A stretch of DNA of 64,000 nucleotides from Jannaschia sp. S6380 (GTDB taxonomy: Bacteria > Pseudomonadota > Alphaproteobacteria > Rhodobacterales > Rhodobacteraceae): assembly GCF_023015695.1 (NCBI RefSeq), contig NZ_JALKAS010000001.1:1302001-1366000 (forward strand), written 5' to 3'. Shown here piece by piece: positions 9,032 to 18,436 of this stretch (its first letter is position 1; each line of letters begins with the position of its first letter). Position numbers and translations under genes: made by a program. Under the pieces are notes generated by a model, which saw nothing but the letters and a program-made list of their open reading frames with translations, was not told where the DNA came from and searched no databases.

Positions 9032-9997
9032 ATGTCCTATTTCGACAACCTGACCACCTTCATCCGCATCTACGAACTGGGCAGCATGTCCGCCGCCGCC
9101 CGGGATCAGCGGATCTCGCCCGCGGTGGCATCGGCGCGCCTGGCCCAGCTCGAGTCGCGGCTGGGGGTCCGGCTGTTTCAGCGCACGACCCGGCGCCTGT
9201 CGGCGACCGAGCAGGGGCGGCTGTTCTATGCCGGGGCCTGCAAGATCCTGGATGCGGTGACCGAGGCCGAGGGCGATATCGGCGAGGTGACGGCCAATCC
9301 GCGCGGCGATCTGCTGGTGGCCGCGCCGCTTTGGTTGGGGCGGCGGATGATCGCGCCGCATGTGCCGGCGTTCCGCGCGGCCTATCCGCTGGTTCATGTT
9401 CGCCTTCGGCTGAGCGACCGGCGGCTGGACCTGACGGCCGAGGGGCTGGACCTGGCCTTTCACGTGGGCCACGCCGAAGACAGCGACCTGCGCATCCGCA
9501 AGGTCGCCGAATGCCGCCGTGCGCTGTGCGCGGCTCCGTCCTATGTCGCGGCGTACGGCCGGCCCGCCAACGGTGACGAGATCGCACGCGGACGCCACGC
9601 CTGCCTGAACCTGCGCTTCCCCGGCGCGACCGAGTTCCGCTGGACCTTGCGGGGCGCCGAAGGCCCCGAGACGTTCGAGGTGAGCGGCCCGTTCGAATGC
9701 GACGATGGCGACGTACTGACGGATTGGGCACTGGACGGGCACGGGATCGCGCTCAAGCCCGTTTTCGAGATCGCCGCCCACCTGCGCTCGGGCGCCCTCG
9801 TCGAAGTCTGCACCGAGACGCCGCCCCTGCCGGTGCAGGTGTCGGTCCTTTATACCCACCGCCGCCATCAGGACCCGAAAGCGCGCCTGTTCATGGATTT
9901 CATGATCCAACGCCTACGGGCGGACCTCAACGCGGATCCGATGGAGGAGCTGGCCGCGGCGGACGGCCGAGCTGCCGCGGATCAGGACCCGCGATAG
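9032..9997 (+). CDS. LysR-family transcriptional regulator
   Basis: LysR-type regulator, 321 residues. An N-terminal winged helix-turn-helix (AARDQRISPAVASARLAQLESRLGV region) and a substrate-binding domain follow in the usual order. It is divergent from puuD across a 102-bp gap and its 3' end overlaps the convergent uraH by 16 bp. The position suggests control of urate degradation; the ligand is not known. The C-terminal tail past residue 300 is Ala/Asp-rich and poorly conserved in appearance. Confidence 0.9.
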   Translation: MSYFDNLTTFIRIYELGSMSAAARDQRISPAVASARLAQLESRLGVRLFQRTTRRLSATEQGRLFYAGACKILDAVTEAEGDIGEVTANPRGDLLVAAPLWLGRRMIAPHVPAFRAAYPLVHVRLRLSDRRLDLTAEGLDLAFHVGHAEDSDLRIRKVAECRRALCAAPSYVAAYGRPANGDEIARGRHACLNLRFPGATEFRWTLRGAEGPETFEVSGPFECDDGDVLTDWALDGHGIALKPVFEIAAHLRSGALVEVCTETPPLPVQVSVLYTHRRHQDPKARLFMDFMIQRLRADLNADPMEELAAADGRAAADQDPR

Positions 9998-10335
9998 GTC
10001 GAATAGCCGAACGGGCAGAGCAGGAGCGGCACGTGGTAATGCGCGGCCTCGGACATGCCGAAGCGCAGCGGCACGATATCCAGGAATCGCGGCGTCTCGG
10101 CCGCGGTGCCGGCGGTCGTCAGGTAGTCGCCGCAATGAAACACCAGTTCGTAGGTGCCGGTCGCGAAGTCCCCCTCCGCCAGGATCGGCGCGTCGGTCCG
10201 GCCGTCGGCATTCGTCGCGGCCTCGCCCACACGCGTACGGTCGTCGCCATCCAAACGGAACAGTTCGATGCGTATCCCCTCGGCCGGTCGGCCGAGCGCC
10301 GTGTCGAGAACGTGGGTCGTCAGATATCCGGCCAT
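9982..10335 (-). CDS. uraH: 5-hydroxyisourate hydrolase (transthyretin-like)
   Basis: Hydrolyses 5-hydroxyisourate, the PuuD product, to OHCU. At 117 residues it has the normal family length, begins LTTHVLDTALGRPA and ends with the diagnostic C-terminal YRGS tetrapeptide. Catalytic-type histidines lie in TTHVLD and AAHYHVPLL. It overlaps the end of the LysR gene and is divergent from puuE-uraD. Confidence 0.95.
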   Translation of the reverse strand: MAGYLTTHVLDTALGRPAEGIRIELFRLDGDDRTRVGEAATNADGRTDAPILAEGDFATGTYELVFHCGDYLTTAGTAAETPRFLDIVPLRFGMSEAAHYHVPLLLCPFGYSTYRGS

Positions 10336-10484
10336 TTCTGCATCCCTTCCTGCGGTCCGGGCCGATCATACGCGCGCTTGTCCGCGCTGGAAGCCGGAAC
10401 GGAACGAGACACCGTCAAACCGATCTTGAAAGTCCGGGCGGCGAAAACGTCGTATCGTCGCGCGAAGCCGTTGAGGAGACCGTC

Positions 10485-11882
10485 GTGAACCGCTACCCCC
10501 GCGACCTGCATGGATATGGCACCGCCCCGCCCGAGGCCAACTGGCCCGGCGATGCGCGCATCGCGGTCAGCCTGGTCCTGAATTACGAGGAGGGGGGCGA
10601 GAACAACATCCTGCACGGGGATGCGGCCTCCGAGGCGTTCCTGTCGGAGATCACGGGCGCCCAGCCCTGGCCGGGGATGCGGCACGCCAACATGGAGTCG
10701 ATCTACGAATACGGTGCGCGCGCCGGGTTCTGGCGGCTGCACCGGATGCTGTCGGACCTGCCGGTGACCGTGTACGGCGTGGCCAGCGCGTTGGCGCGTT
10801 CGCCCGCGCAGGTGGCCGCCATGCGCGATGTCGGATGGGAGATCGCGTCGCATGGCCTGAAGTGGATCGAGCACAAGGACATGCCCGAGGAGGAAGAGCG
10901 CGCCGCCATCGCCGAGGCGATCCGCCTGCATGCGGAGGTGGTCGGAACCCCGCCCGTGGGGTGGTATTGTGGCCGCTCCTCGGAAAACACGGTCCGGCTC
11001 GCGGGCGAGACCGGGCAATTCGCCTACGTCTCCGACGCCTATGCCGACGACCTGCCCTATTGGGTCGAGGTCGGCGACCGCGACCAGTTGATGCTGCCCT
11101 ACACGCTGGACGCCAACGACATGCGCTTCGCGATCCAGGCCGGTCATCCCGACGGCGCCAGTTGGGAGCGGTACCTGCGCGACAGCTTCGACTGCCTTTA
11201 TCGCGAAGGCGGACGGATGATGTCGATCGGCCTGCATTGCCGCCTGGCGGGCCGCCCCGGCCGGGCCGAGGCGCTGCGCCGGTTTCTCGACTACATCCGC
11301 GGGCATGACGGCGTCTGGATTGCCACGCGCGAACAGATCGCGGCGCATTGGGCGGCTGCGCATCCCCATCGGCGGCGCGACCGGCCGTCCGCGATGGACC
11401 GCGACACCTTCGTCGGGCGCTTCGGCTCCGTCTTCGAGCACAGCCCCTGGATCGCGAAACGCGCCTTTGAACTGGAGCTTGGCCCGGCGCATGACGTCGC
11501 GACCGGCCTGCATTCCGCGCTGGCCCGCATGTTTCGCACGGCGTCCGAGGCGGAGCGGCTGGGCGTCCTGACCGCGCACCCGGATCTGGCCGGAAAACTG
11601 GCCGCCGCGGGGCGCCTGACGGCCGAGAGCACGTCCGAACAGGCCGGCGCGGGCCTCGACCTACTGACGGATGCGGAACGCGCGGCGTTCCAGGACCGCA
11701 ACGCGGCCTATGTCGAGAAACACGGCTTTCCCTTCATCATCGCCGTCCGCGACCACGACAAGGCGGGCATCATGGCCGCCTTCGACCGTCGCATCGGCAA
11801 CGATCGCGCCACCGAGTTCGCCGAGGCCTGCCGCCAGGTCGAACGCATCGCCCTGCTGCGCCTGCGGGACATGCTGCCGTGA
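10485..11882 (+). CDS. puuE: fused allantoinase PuuE and OHCU decarboxylase UraD
   Basis: A 465-residue bifunctional protein. Residues 1 to about 300 are a polysaccharide-deacetylase-fold allantoinase (PuuE type: RDLHGYG start, NYEEGGE, SHGLKW metal-site region, WYCGRSSENT). From about residue 305 the protein is a UraD domain with the FEHSPWIAKRA motif and AHPDLAGKL. It therefore catalyses two successive reactions, OHCU to allantoin and allantoin to allantoate. The start is GTG at 10485 with a GAGGAG site. Its stop overlaps the allA start (GTGA). Confidence 0.93.
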   Translation: MNRYPRDLHGYGTAPPEANWPGDARIAVSLVLNYEEGGENNILHGDAASEAFLSEITGAQPWPGMRHANMESIYEYGARAGFWRLHRMLSDLPVTVYGVASALARSPAQVAAMRDVGWEIASHGLKWIEHKDMPEEEERAAIAEAIRLHAEVVGTPPVGWYCGRSSENTVRLAGETGQFAYVSDAYADDLPYWVEVGDRDQLMLPYTLDANDMRFAIQAGHPDGASWERYLRDSFDCLYREGGRMMSIGLHCRLAGRPGRAEALRRFLDYIRGHDGVWIATREQIAAHWAAAHPHRRRDRPSAMDRDTFVGRFGSVFEHSPWIAKRAFELELGPAHDVATGLHSALARMFRTASEAERLGVLTAHPDLAGKLAAAGRLTAESTSEQAGAGLDLLTDAERAAFQDRNAAYVEKHGFPFIIAVRDHDKAGIMAAFDRRIGNDRATEFAEACRQVERIALLRLRDMLP

Positions 11883-12370
11883 CCCGCATCATTCAGGCCG
11901 CCGCCCTGAATGCGAGGGCCTTCGCCCCCTTCGGCGATGTCCTCGAAGTGGCGGGCGCCCCCGACAAGCTGATCAATGCGGGGCTTTGCGGGCGGCACCA
12001 CGACCGCGCGACGCTCGACTTCGCGGACGGGCGCGCGGGCATCAGCCTGTTCGACGCCACGCCGCGCGCGCTGCCCTACACGCTCGACCTGCTGGAGCGG
12101 CACCCCGAGGGCAGCCAGTGCTTCGTCCCGATGCATGGCAACGAATGGCTGGTCACGGTGGCGCCCGACAGGGGTGGCGTCCCCGGCGATCCGGTCGCCT
12201 TCCTCGCCGCCGCCGGACAGGCCGTGAACCTTCATCGCGGCACCTGGCACGGCGTGCTGACGCCGCTCCACGCGCCCGGCCTCTTCGCGGTGATCGACCG
12301 CATCGGCCCCGGCCCCAATCTTCAGGAATATCGCCTCGACCCGCCCATTCAGGTCGAACGGGGCGCCTAA
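11879..12370 (+). CDS. allA: ureidoglycolate lyase
   Basis: Cleaves ureidoglycolate to glyoxylate and urea. A 163-residue cupin-fold protein with the family segments FAPFGDVLE, the HGNEW region near residue 88 and NLHRGTWHG near residue 119. The start is GTG overlapping the TGA of puuE-uraD. Glyoxylate made here is the direct substrate of the beta-hydroxyaspartate cycle encoded just downstream. Confidence 0.94.
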   Translation: MTRIIQAAALNARAFAPFGDVLEVAGAPDKLINAGLCGRHHDRATLDFADGRAGISLFDATPRALPYTLDLLERHPEGSQCFVPMHGNEWLVTVAPDRGGVPGDPVAFLAAAGQAVNLHRGTWHGVLTPLHAPGLFAVIDRIGPGPNLQEYRLDPPIQVERGA

Positions 12371-12422
12371 TCAAACCCGGTCGGGAGGACCGGGACCAGC
12401 GAACCAGAGGGAGAACGAAATC

Positions 12423-13877
12423 ATGGCAGACACGTCCATCGGGACGCCGGAGCAACTCCGCGACCCGAATTACACACCCCCGCTTCACAAGGCCGTGCCG
12501 CTGGGCATCCAGCACGTACTGGCCATGTTCGTCTCGAACGTGACGCCCGCGATCATCGTGGCCGGCGCGGCGGGCTTCGGCTTCGGGTCGAATTCGCCGG
12601 ACTTTCCCGAACTGCTCTACCTGATCCAGATGTCGATGCTGTTCGCGGGCATCGCCACACTGTTGCAGACGATCACCGTCGGCCCCGTGGGTGCGGCGCT
12701 GCCCATCGTGCAGGGCACATCGTTCGCGTTCCTGCCGATCATGATCCCGCTGGTCGCCGGCAAGGGCGTCGACGCGTTGGCCGCACTGTTCGGCGGTGTC
12801 ATCATCGGCGGCCTGTTCCACGCCATCATCGGCACGTTCATCGGCAAGATCCGCTTTGCCCTGCCGCCACTGGTCACGGGCCTCGTCGTCACGATGATTG
12901 GCCTCGCCCTCGTCCGCGTGGGCATCCAGTACGCTGCCGGCGGGGTGCCCGCCATCGGAACGCCGGAATACGGTTCGCTCCTGAACTGGTCGGCCGCGCT
13001 GGTCGTGGTGGCGGTGACGCTGGGGCTCAAGTTCTTCACCCGCGGGATGCTGGCCGTGTCGGCGGTGCTGATCGGCCTTCTCGTCGGCTATGTCTACGCG
13101 CTCTTCACCGGAATCCTTACGACCGAGGCGATCGCGACCTCGTGGGAGCGGTCGGCCGCCTTCGCGTTGCCGATGCCGTTCAAATACGGGTTCGAGTTCT
13201 CGGTCGCCGCGATCCTGGGTTTCTGCCTGATGGCCTTCGTCTCGGCGATCGAGACGGTGGGCGACGTGTCGGGCATCACCAAGGGCGGCGCCGGACGCGA
13301 GGCGACGGACAAGGAGATCACCGGCGCGACCTACGCCGACGGCGTCGGCACCGCGCTGGCCGGCATCTTCGGCGGCTTCCCGAACACGTCGTTCAGCCAG
13401 AATGTCGGCCTGATAGCCATGACCGGCGTGATGTCGCGCCATGTCGTGACCTGCGGCGCGATCTTCCTGATCGTCTGCGGCCTGATCCCGAAGGTGGGCG
13501 GCGTCATCCGCACCGTCCCGATCGAGGTGCTGGGCGGCGGCGTGATCGTGATGTTCGGCATGGTCGTGGCCGCCGGCATCTCGATGCTGTCCGATGTCGA
13601 CTGGAACCGCCGCAACATGGTGATCTTCGCGGTCGCCCTGTCGGTCGGACTGGGCCTGCAGCTGGAGCCGGGCGCGGTGCAGTACCTGCCCGACTGGGCG
13701 CGCGTCCTGATGGTGTCGGGCCTGTTGCCGGCGGCGTTCATCGCGATCGTGCTGAACCTCATCCTGCCCGAGGATCTGGCCGCCGAATCCACCGAGGAGG
13801 TGGCGGGTGGCATGGCCGGGCACGAGAGCTGGGGCAAGCAGCCCGAAGGCGTGCCGCTGGAAACGCCGCGGCACTGA
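12423..13877 (+). CDS. NCS2 xanthine/uracil permease family transporter
   Basis: Proton-coupled nucleobase transporter, 484 residues with about 14 membrane segments. NCS2 features are the early QHVLAMF segment, the TM3 region GAALPIVQGTSF and the signature region around SAIETVGDVSGI and FGGFPNTSFSQNVG. Within a urate/ureide cluster it most likely imports urate or xanthine (UacT/XanQ-like); the exact substrate is inferred from context. It follows allA after 52 bp and is closed by a strong terminator. Confidence 0.92.
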   Translation: MADTSIGTPEQLRDPNYTPPLHKAVPLGIQHVLAMFVSNVTPAIIVAGAAGFGFGSNSPDFPELLYLIQMSMLFAGIATLLQTITVGPVGAALPIVQGTSFAFLPIMIPLVAGKGVDALAALFGGVIIGGLFHAIIGTFIGKIRFALPPLVTGLVVTMIGLALVRVGIQYAAGGVPAIGTPEYGSLLNWSAALVVVAVTLGLKFFTRGMLAVSAVLIGLLVGYVYALFTGILTTEAIATSWERSAAFALPMPFKYGFEFSVAAILGFCLMAFVSAIETVGDVSGITKGGAGREATDKEITGATYADGVGTALAGIFGGFPNTSFSQNVGLIAMTGVMSRHVVTCGAIFLIVCGLIPKVGGVIRTVPIEVLGGGVIVMFGMVVAAGISMLSDVDWNRRNMVIFAVALSVGLGLQLEPGAVQYLPDWARVLMVSGLLPAAFIAIVLNLILPEDLAAESTEEVAGGMAGHESWGKQPEGVPLETPRH

Positions 13878-13905
13878 TCCGCGGCACCTGATCCGGGTGT
13901 GATAC

Positions 13906-13940
13906 GGCCCCCGCCTTTCCCGGCGGGGGCCGCTTTTATT
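13906..13940 (+). terminator. Rho-independent terminator after the permease
   Basis: A perfect 10-bp GC stem (GGCCCCCGCC paired with GGCGGGGGCC, six-base loop) is followed by GCTTTTATT. It lies 29 bp past the permease stop and separates the rightward ureide operon from the leftward bhc operon. Confidence 0.85.
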
Positions 13941-13989
13941 CCGCTCACTGAATAGCCGGTTCCGAAGATCGAGCGGACCTATGCGAAGG

Positions 13990-14961
13990 TCAGAACGTCA
14001 ACTCGACCGCCACGCCGGTCTCGACTGCCCGCTCGACCACGGCGGCGGCCACGGCGAGGTCCTGCAGACCGACGCCGGTGCCGTCGAAAAGCGTGATCTG
14101 GTCGTCCGACGTGCGCCCCGGATGATCGCCGTTGATAACGGCGCCGAGTTCGGTCACGTCGCCCTTCGCGATCAGACCCTGGCCGACCGCGTGCTGCGCC
14201 TCGCCGATGCTGACGGATTGCGCGACCTCGTCGGTGAAGACCGTGGCACGGGCCAGCAGCGCGGCCTCGACCTCCTGCTTGCCCTTGGTATCCGTGCCCA
14301 TGCAGGCGACGTGGGTGCCCGGGCGGACATGCGCCGACATCAGGCTGGGCGCGTTCGAGGACGTGATCGAGACGATGACATCGGCCTGCGCGCCCAGCTC
14401 CTCCAGCGTGGCCTCCTCGAAGGGCAGGCCCAGTTCGGCCGCGCAATCGGCAAGGCGCGACAACATTTCCGGGTGGTAGTTCCAGCCGACGACCTTCTCG
14501 AAGTCGCGCTGGCGCACGGCGGCGCGCATCTGGAACACCGACTGGTGTCCGGCGCCGATCATGCCCAGGACCTTTGCGTCCTTGCGCGCCAGATGCGCGA
14601 TGGACACCGCCGAGGCGGCGGCCGTGCGCAGCGCCGTCAGCAGGTTGCCGCCCACCATCGCCTTGGGCTTTCCCGTCTCCGGGTCGAACAGGAACACCGT
14701 CGACTGGTGATTGATGAGATCCCGGCGCGACAGGTTGTGCGGCCAGTAGCCGCCGGCCTTGAGGCCGAGCGCGCCGCCCACGGCGTCCACGCCACCCTTG
14801 AAGCCATAGAGCGCTTCCTCCGGCCCCGGCAGCGCCTCGCGTATGACGGGGAAGTTGCGGGCGTCGCCGCGCGACATCGCGGCGAAGACCGCCTCGACCG
14901 CGTCGAACGCATCCTCGGCGGTCATGAGGTCGGCGACCCTGGTTTCAGGAACAATCCACAT
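13990..14961 (-). CDS. bhcD: iminosuccinate reductase BhcD
   Basis: Member of the ornithine cyclodeaminase/mu-crystallin family, 323 residues, with a Rossmann segment (AKVLGMIGAGHQS, near residue 130). In the beta-hydroxyaspartate cycle, BhcD reduces iminosuccinate to aspartate with NAD(P)H, regenerating the amino donor. The family alone would not give this function; its place at the end of a complete bhcABC run is decisive. It lies 85 bp after bhcC, with a GC hairpin between them. Confidence 0.93.
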   Translation of the reverse strand: MWIVPETRVADLMTAEDAFDAVEAVFAAMSRGDARNFPVIREALPGPEEALYGFKGGVDAVGGALGLKAGGYWPHNLSRRDLINHQSTVFLFDPETGKPKAMVGGNLLTALRTAAASAVSIAHLARKDAKVLGMIGAGHQSVFQMRAAVRQRDFEKVVGWNYHPEMLSRLADCAAELGLPFEEATLEELGAQADVIVSITSSNAPSLMSAHVRPGTHVACMGTDTKGKQEVEAALLARATVFTDEVAQSVSIGEAQHAVGQGLIAKGDVTELGAVINGDHPGRTSDDQITLFDGTGVGLQDLAVAAAVVERAVETGVAVELTF

Positions 14962-14995
14962 AGGTCCTCATCTTGCTCGGAAATACCTCGGGGGT

Positions 14996-15014
14996 CCGGG
15001 GGCCGCGCCCCCGG
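14996..15014. repeat. GC-rich intergenic hairpin between bhcC and bhcD
   Basis: A perfect 8-bp stem, CCGGGGGC and GCCCCCGG around a CGC loop, is flanked on the left by AAATACCTCGGGGGTCC. Palindromes of this composition recur between genes in Rhodobacterales genomes (recalled, not searched). It may act as a processing or partial termination site that lowers bhcD relative to bhcABC. Confidence 0.55.
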
Positions 15015-15046
15015 CGGGCCGGACCGGCGAAAATCCGATCCAGAGA

Positions 15047-16210
15047 TCAATACGCCTTGCCGCGCGCCGACACCGGCCAGAGCGTCTCGACCTTCCCGCC
15101 GCGCACGCCGACATACCAGTCGTGGACGTTGCAGGTCGGATCGCAATGACCCGGCACGAGCTTCAGCTTGTCATTGACCTTCAGCACGCCCTGCGGGTCG
15201 GCGACCACGCCATGCTCGTCGGAGCATTTGACGTATTGGACGTCGTCGCGCCCGAAGATCGTCGGCAGGCCGCTGTCCACGGACTGCGCCTTCAGACCCG
15301 CGTCCACGATGGCCTTGTCGGCCTTCGCGTGGGACATGACCGAAGTCAGGATGAACAGCGCGTTCTCCCACTCGCCGTCGTCGATGCGGTTGCCGTCCTT
15401 GTCGAGGATGCGCCCGTAATCGGCATCCATGAAAGCGTAGCTGCCGCATTGCAGCTCGTTGTAGACGCCCGAGCCGCTCTCGAAATAATAGCTGCCCGTG
15501 CCGCCGCCGCCGACGATGTCGCAGTCCAGCCCGCGGGCCTTCAGCGCGTCGACGGCGTCGCGGACCATGTCGATGGCCACCTGCGTCTTGGCGCGCCGCT
15601 CCTCGTAGCTGTCGAGGTGCTGCATCGCGCCCTGATAGGCCTGGATGCCACTGAACGTCAGACCCTCCGCCGCGTCGATGGCCTTTGCCAGCGCCACCAC
15701 CTCCTCGGTCGTCGTCACGCCGCAGCGCCCGGCGCCGCAGTCGATCTCGACCAGGCACTCGATACCGGTTCCCGCGTCGGTCGCGCCTTTCAACAGGTCG
15801 GCCACGTTGGCCAGGTCGTCCACGCAGCAGATCGTGCGCGCGCCGAGCTTCGGCAGGTTCGCCAGACGCCTGATCTTGGCCGGGTCCGTCGCCTGATTGG
15901 ACACCAGGATGTCCGTGATGCCGCCACGGGCGAAAACCTCGGCCTCCGACACCTTCTGACAGCAGACGCCGCAGGCGCCGCCCATCTCCTGCTGCAGCTT
16001 CTGCACGTCGACGGACTTGTGCATCTTGCCGTGACTGCGATGCCGCATCCCCCTGGACCTGGCGTAGTCGCCCATCTTGGCCACGTTGCGCTCCAACGCG
16101 TCCAGATCCAGCACCAGGCAAGGGGTTTGGATGTCCGCCTCGTCCATGCCCGGCAGGGCGGGCACGTCGTAGCCGACCTCCAGGTCGTCGCGGTTCAGGT
16201 CCTTCATCAT
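15047..16210 (-). CDS. bhcC: beta-hydroxyaspartate aldolase BhcC
   Basis: PLP-dependent D-threonine-aldolase-type enzyme, 387 residues, condensing glyoxylate and glycine to beta-hydroxyaspartate. The PLP lysine region is HRSHGKMHKS near residue 58, and the C-terminal metal site is GHCDPTCNVHDW. It lies 7 bp downstream of bhcB and is transcribed with it. Context and family together make the assignment firm. Confidence 0.93.
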   Translation of the reverse strand: MMKDLNRDDLEVGYDVPALPGMDEADIQTPCLVLDLDALERNVAKMGDYARSRGMRHRSHGKMHKSVDVQKLQQEMGGACGVCCQKVSEAEVFARGGITDILVSNQATDPAKIRRLANLPKLGARTICCVDDLANVADLLKGATDAGTGIECLVEIDCGAGRCGVTTTEEVVALAKAIDAAEGLTFSGIQAYQGAMQHLDSYEERRAKTQVAIDMVRDAVDALKARGLDCDIVGGGGTGSYYFESGSGVYNELQCGSYAFMDADYGRILDKDGNRIDDGEWENALFILTSVMSHAKADKAIVDAGLKAQSVDSGLPTIFGRDDVQYVKCSDEHGVVADPQGVLKVNDKLKLVPGHCDPTCNVHDWYVGVRGGKVETLWPVSARGKAY

Positions 16211-16217
16211 GTCCTCC

Positions 16218-17204
16218 TCAGCCCCGCATCCAGGGCAGCTTGTCCAGATCGACGTTTCCGCCGGTGATGATCACGCCGACGCGCTTGCCCGCGAAGGCGT
16301 CCTTGTTCTTCAGGATGACAGCCAGCGGCACCGCGCAGCTGGCCTCCATCACGATGCGCAGATGCTTCCAGGTCAGCTTCATCGCGTCGACGATCTCCTC
16401 CTCGGAGGCCGTGTAGATTTCCGAGACGTGGTTCGAGACGAAGTGCCATGTCAGTTCCTTGAGAGGCACCAGCAGGCCGTCGGCGATGGTCTTGGGCGCA
16501 TCGTCGGCGATGAGGCGGCCCGCCTTGAAGCTGCGATAGGCATCGTCGGCCTGTTCCGGCTCGGCCGCGATCACCTGCGTGTCGGGCGACAGGGTCGCCA
16601 GCGTGAGACACGTGCCCGAGATCATGCCCCCGCCACCGATGGGCGCGACCACGGCGTCGAGCGCGCCGCCGTCGATCTCGGCCACCTGCTCCATCATCTC
16701 CTTCGAACACGTCCCCTGCCCCGCGATGACGCGCGGGTCGTTATAGGGATGCACGAAGTCGCCGCCCGTCTCGGCCTGCACCTCGGCGAAGGTCGCCTCG
16801 CGCGAGGTCGTGGACGGCTCGCATTCCGTGATCCGGCCGCCGTAACGCGCGACCGTATCCTTCTTGGCCTGCGGCGCCATGCGCGGCATGACCACGTGGC
16901 ACGGGATGCCCCGCCGCATGGCGGCGTAGCTGAGGCAGGAGGCGTGGTTGCCGCTGGAATGCGTCGCGACCCCCAGCTTCGCCTGCGCGTCCGACAGCCC
17001 GAACACCGCGTTGCTGGCACCGCGCACCTTGAAGGCGCCGGGCTCCTGGAAGTTCTCGCACTTGAAGAACATCTCGCAGCCCGCAAGCCGGTTCAGGTGG
17101 GCGCTCGTCAACACCGGCGTTCGCCGGATATGCGGCTTGATGCGTTCATGCGCCGCCAGCATGTCCTCATAGGTCGGGACCTCGATGCCGTTTGCGTCCT
17201 TCAT
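16218..17204 (-). CDS. bhcB: beta-hydroxyaspartate dehydratase BhcB
   Basis: PLP fold-type II dehydratase of the threonine/serine dehydratase family, 328 residues, converting beta-hydroxyaspartate to iminosuccinate. The Schiff-base lysine lies in FQEPGAFKVRGASN near residue 58, and the glycine-rich phosphate loop is IGGGGMISG. The ATG at 17204 overlaps the bhcA stop (ATGA), which fixes the start; the frame is open far upstream only as a shadow of bhcA. Confidence 0.93.
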   Translation of the reverse strand: MKDANGIEVPTYEDMLAAHERIKPHIRRTPVLTSAHLNRLAGCEMFFKCENFQEPGAFKVRGASNAVFGLSDAQAKLGVATHSSGNHASCLSYAAMRRGIPCHVVMPRMAPQAKKDTVARYGGRITECEPSTTSREATFAEVQAETGGDFVHPYNDPRVIAGQGTCSKEMMEQVAEIDGGALDAVVAPIGGGGMISGTCLTLATLSPDTQVIAAEPEQADDAYRSFKAGRLIADDAPKTIADGLLVPLKELTWHFVSNHVSEIYTASEEEIVDAMKLTWKHLRIVMEASCAVPLAVILKNKDAFAGKRVGVIITGGNVDLDKLPWMRG

Positions 17205-18382
17205 CACGCAGCCGCCTTCTGCTGCTTGCCGCCGTGGCGGTAGAACGCCTGCGCCGCCGCCACGCCCGATCCCAGCGTCACGTCGAGGCCCAGATCGGCC
17301 ATCACCATCTCGGCCGTCGCCAGCCCGGACAGCATCATCGCATCCGTCAGCATGCCCAGATGCCCGATGCGGAACACTTTGCCCGCGACCTCGCCCAGCC
17401 CCACGCCGAACGCCATGTCGTAGTCCCGCGCTGCCACCGTCACGATCTCGGTGGCATCGAACCCCTCGGGCGTGCGGATGGCCGAGACGCTGTCGGACTG
17501 CACCTCGGGCGACGCGGCGCAAAGGTCCAGCCCCCAGGCATCGACCGCGCGGCGCACCCCTTCGGCCATGCGGTGATGGCGGGCGAAGACGTTCTCCAAT
17601 CCCTCCGACAGCAGCATGTCCAGCGAGACGCGCAATCCGTTCATCAGGCCGACGGGCGGCGTGTAAGGGTAGGCGCCGCCGGCATAGCCCTTCGCCATGT
17701 CGCCGACGTCGAAGAAGGTGCGTGGCAGCTTGGCCGCCCGCGTGGCTGCCATCGCCTTCTCCGAAAAGCCCACGATGGCCAGCCCCGCCGGCAGCATGAA
17801 CCCCTTCTGCGAGCCCGTCACCGCGACGTCCACGCCCCACTCGTCCATGCGGAAATCCATCGACCCGATGGAACTGACCCCGTCGACCAGTAACAGCGCA
17901 TCGGACCCGGCCGCGTCCGTCGCACGGCGGATGGCCGCGATGTCGGAGACCACGCCGGTCGCGGTCTCGTTATGCGTGGCCAGCACCGCCTTGACGTCGC
18001 CCTCGCGCAGCGCCGCCTCGTAGGCGTCCGCCGGCAGGCCGTGGCCCCAGGGCACCTCGATCACCTGCACGTCCAGCCCGTGCCGCCGACACATGTCGAT
18101 CCAGCGATGGCTGAACATGCCGTTGCGCCCGACCAGCACCCGGTCGCCGGGCGACAGGGTGTTGGTGATCGCCGCCTCCCACCCGCCGGTACCGGTGGAC
18201 GGAAAGATGAAGATCTCGGCGGTCTCGGACTTCAGCACCGTCCGCACGCCGTCCAGACAGGGATGCAGGATCTCGGCGAAAGCGGGTGAGCGGTGGTCCA
18301 TCGTCGGCACGTGACAGGCCAGGCGCACCGCCTCGGGCATGTTCGTGGGGCCGGGAATGAAGACGGGGTTCTGGCTGGTCAT
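17204..18382 (-). CDS. bhcA: aspartate-glyoxylate aminotransferase BhcA
   Basis: PLP class V aminotransferase, 392 residues, transferring the amino group of aspartate to glyoxylate to give oxaloacetate and glycine. The N terminus is IPGPTNMPE, and the PLP lysine lies in TGSQKGFMLP near residue 190. The ATG at 18382 has a GCGGAGG site; a start 24 bases upstream is less likely. It is the first gene of the leftward bhcABCD operon, divergent from the bhcR regulator. Confidence 0.93.
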   Translation of the reverse strand: MTSQNPVFIPGPTNMPEAVRLACHVPTMDHRSPAFAEILHPCLDGVRTVLKSETAEIFIFPSTGTGGWEAAITNTLSPGDRVLVGRNGMFSHRWIDMCRRHGLDVQVIEVPWGHGLPADAYEAALREGDVKAVLATHNETATGVVSDIAAIRRATDAAGSDALLLVDGVSSIGSMDFRMDEWGVDVAVTGSQKGFMLPAGLAIVGFSEKAMAATRAAKLPRTFFDVGDMAKGYAGGAYPYTPPVGLMNGLRVSLDMLLSEGLENVFARHHRMAEGVRRAVDAWGLDLCAASPEVQSDSVSAIRTPEGFDATEIVTVAARDYDMAFGVGLGEVAGKVFRIGHLGMLTDAMMLSGLATAEMVMADLGLDVTLGSGVAAAQAFYRHGGKQQKAAA

Positions 18383-18436
18383 CGGGTCCTCCGCTGGTCG
18401 GAACACGGGCGAGCCTAGCCAAACCGGAAACCGATT

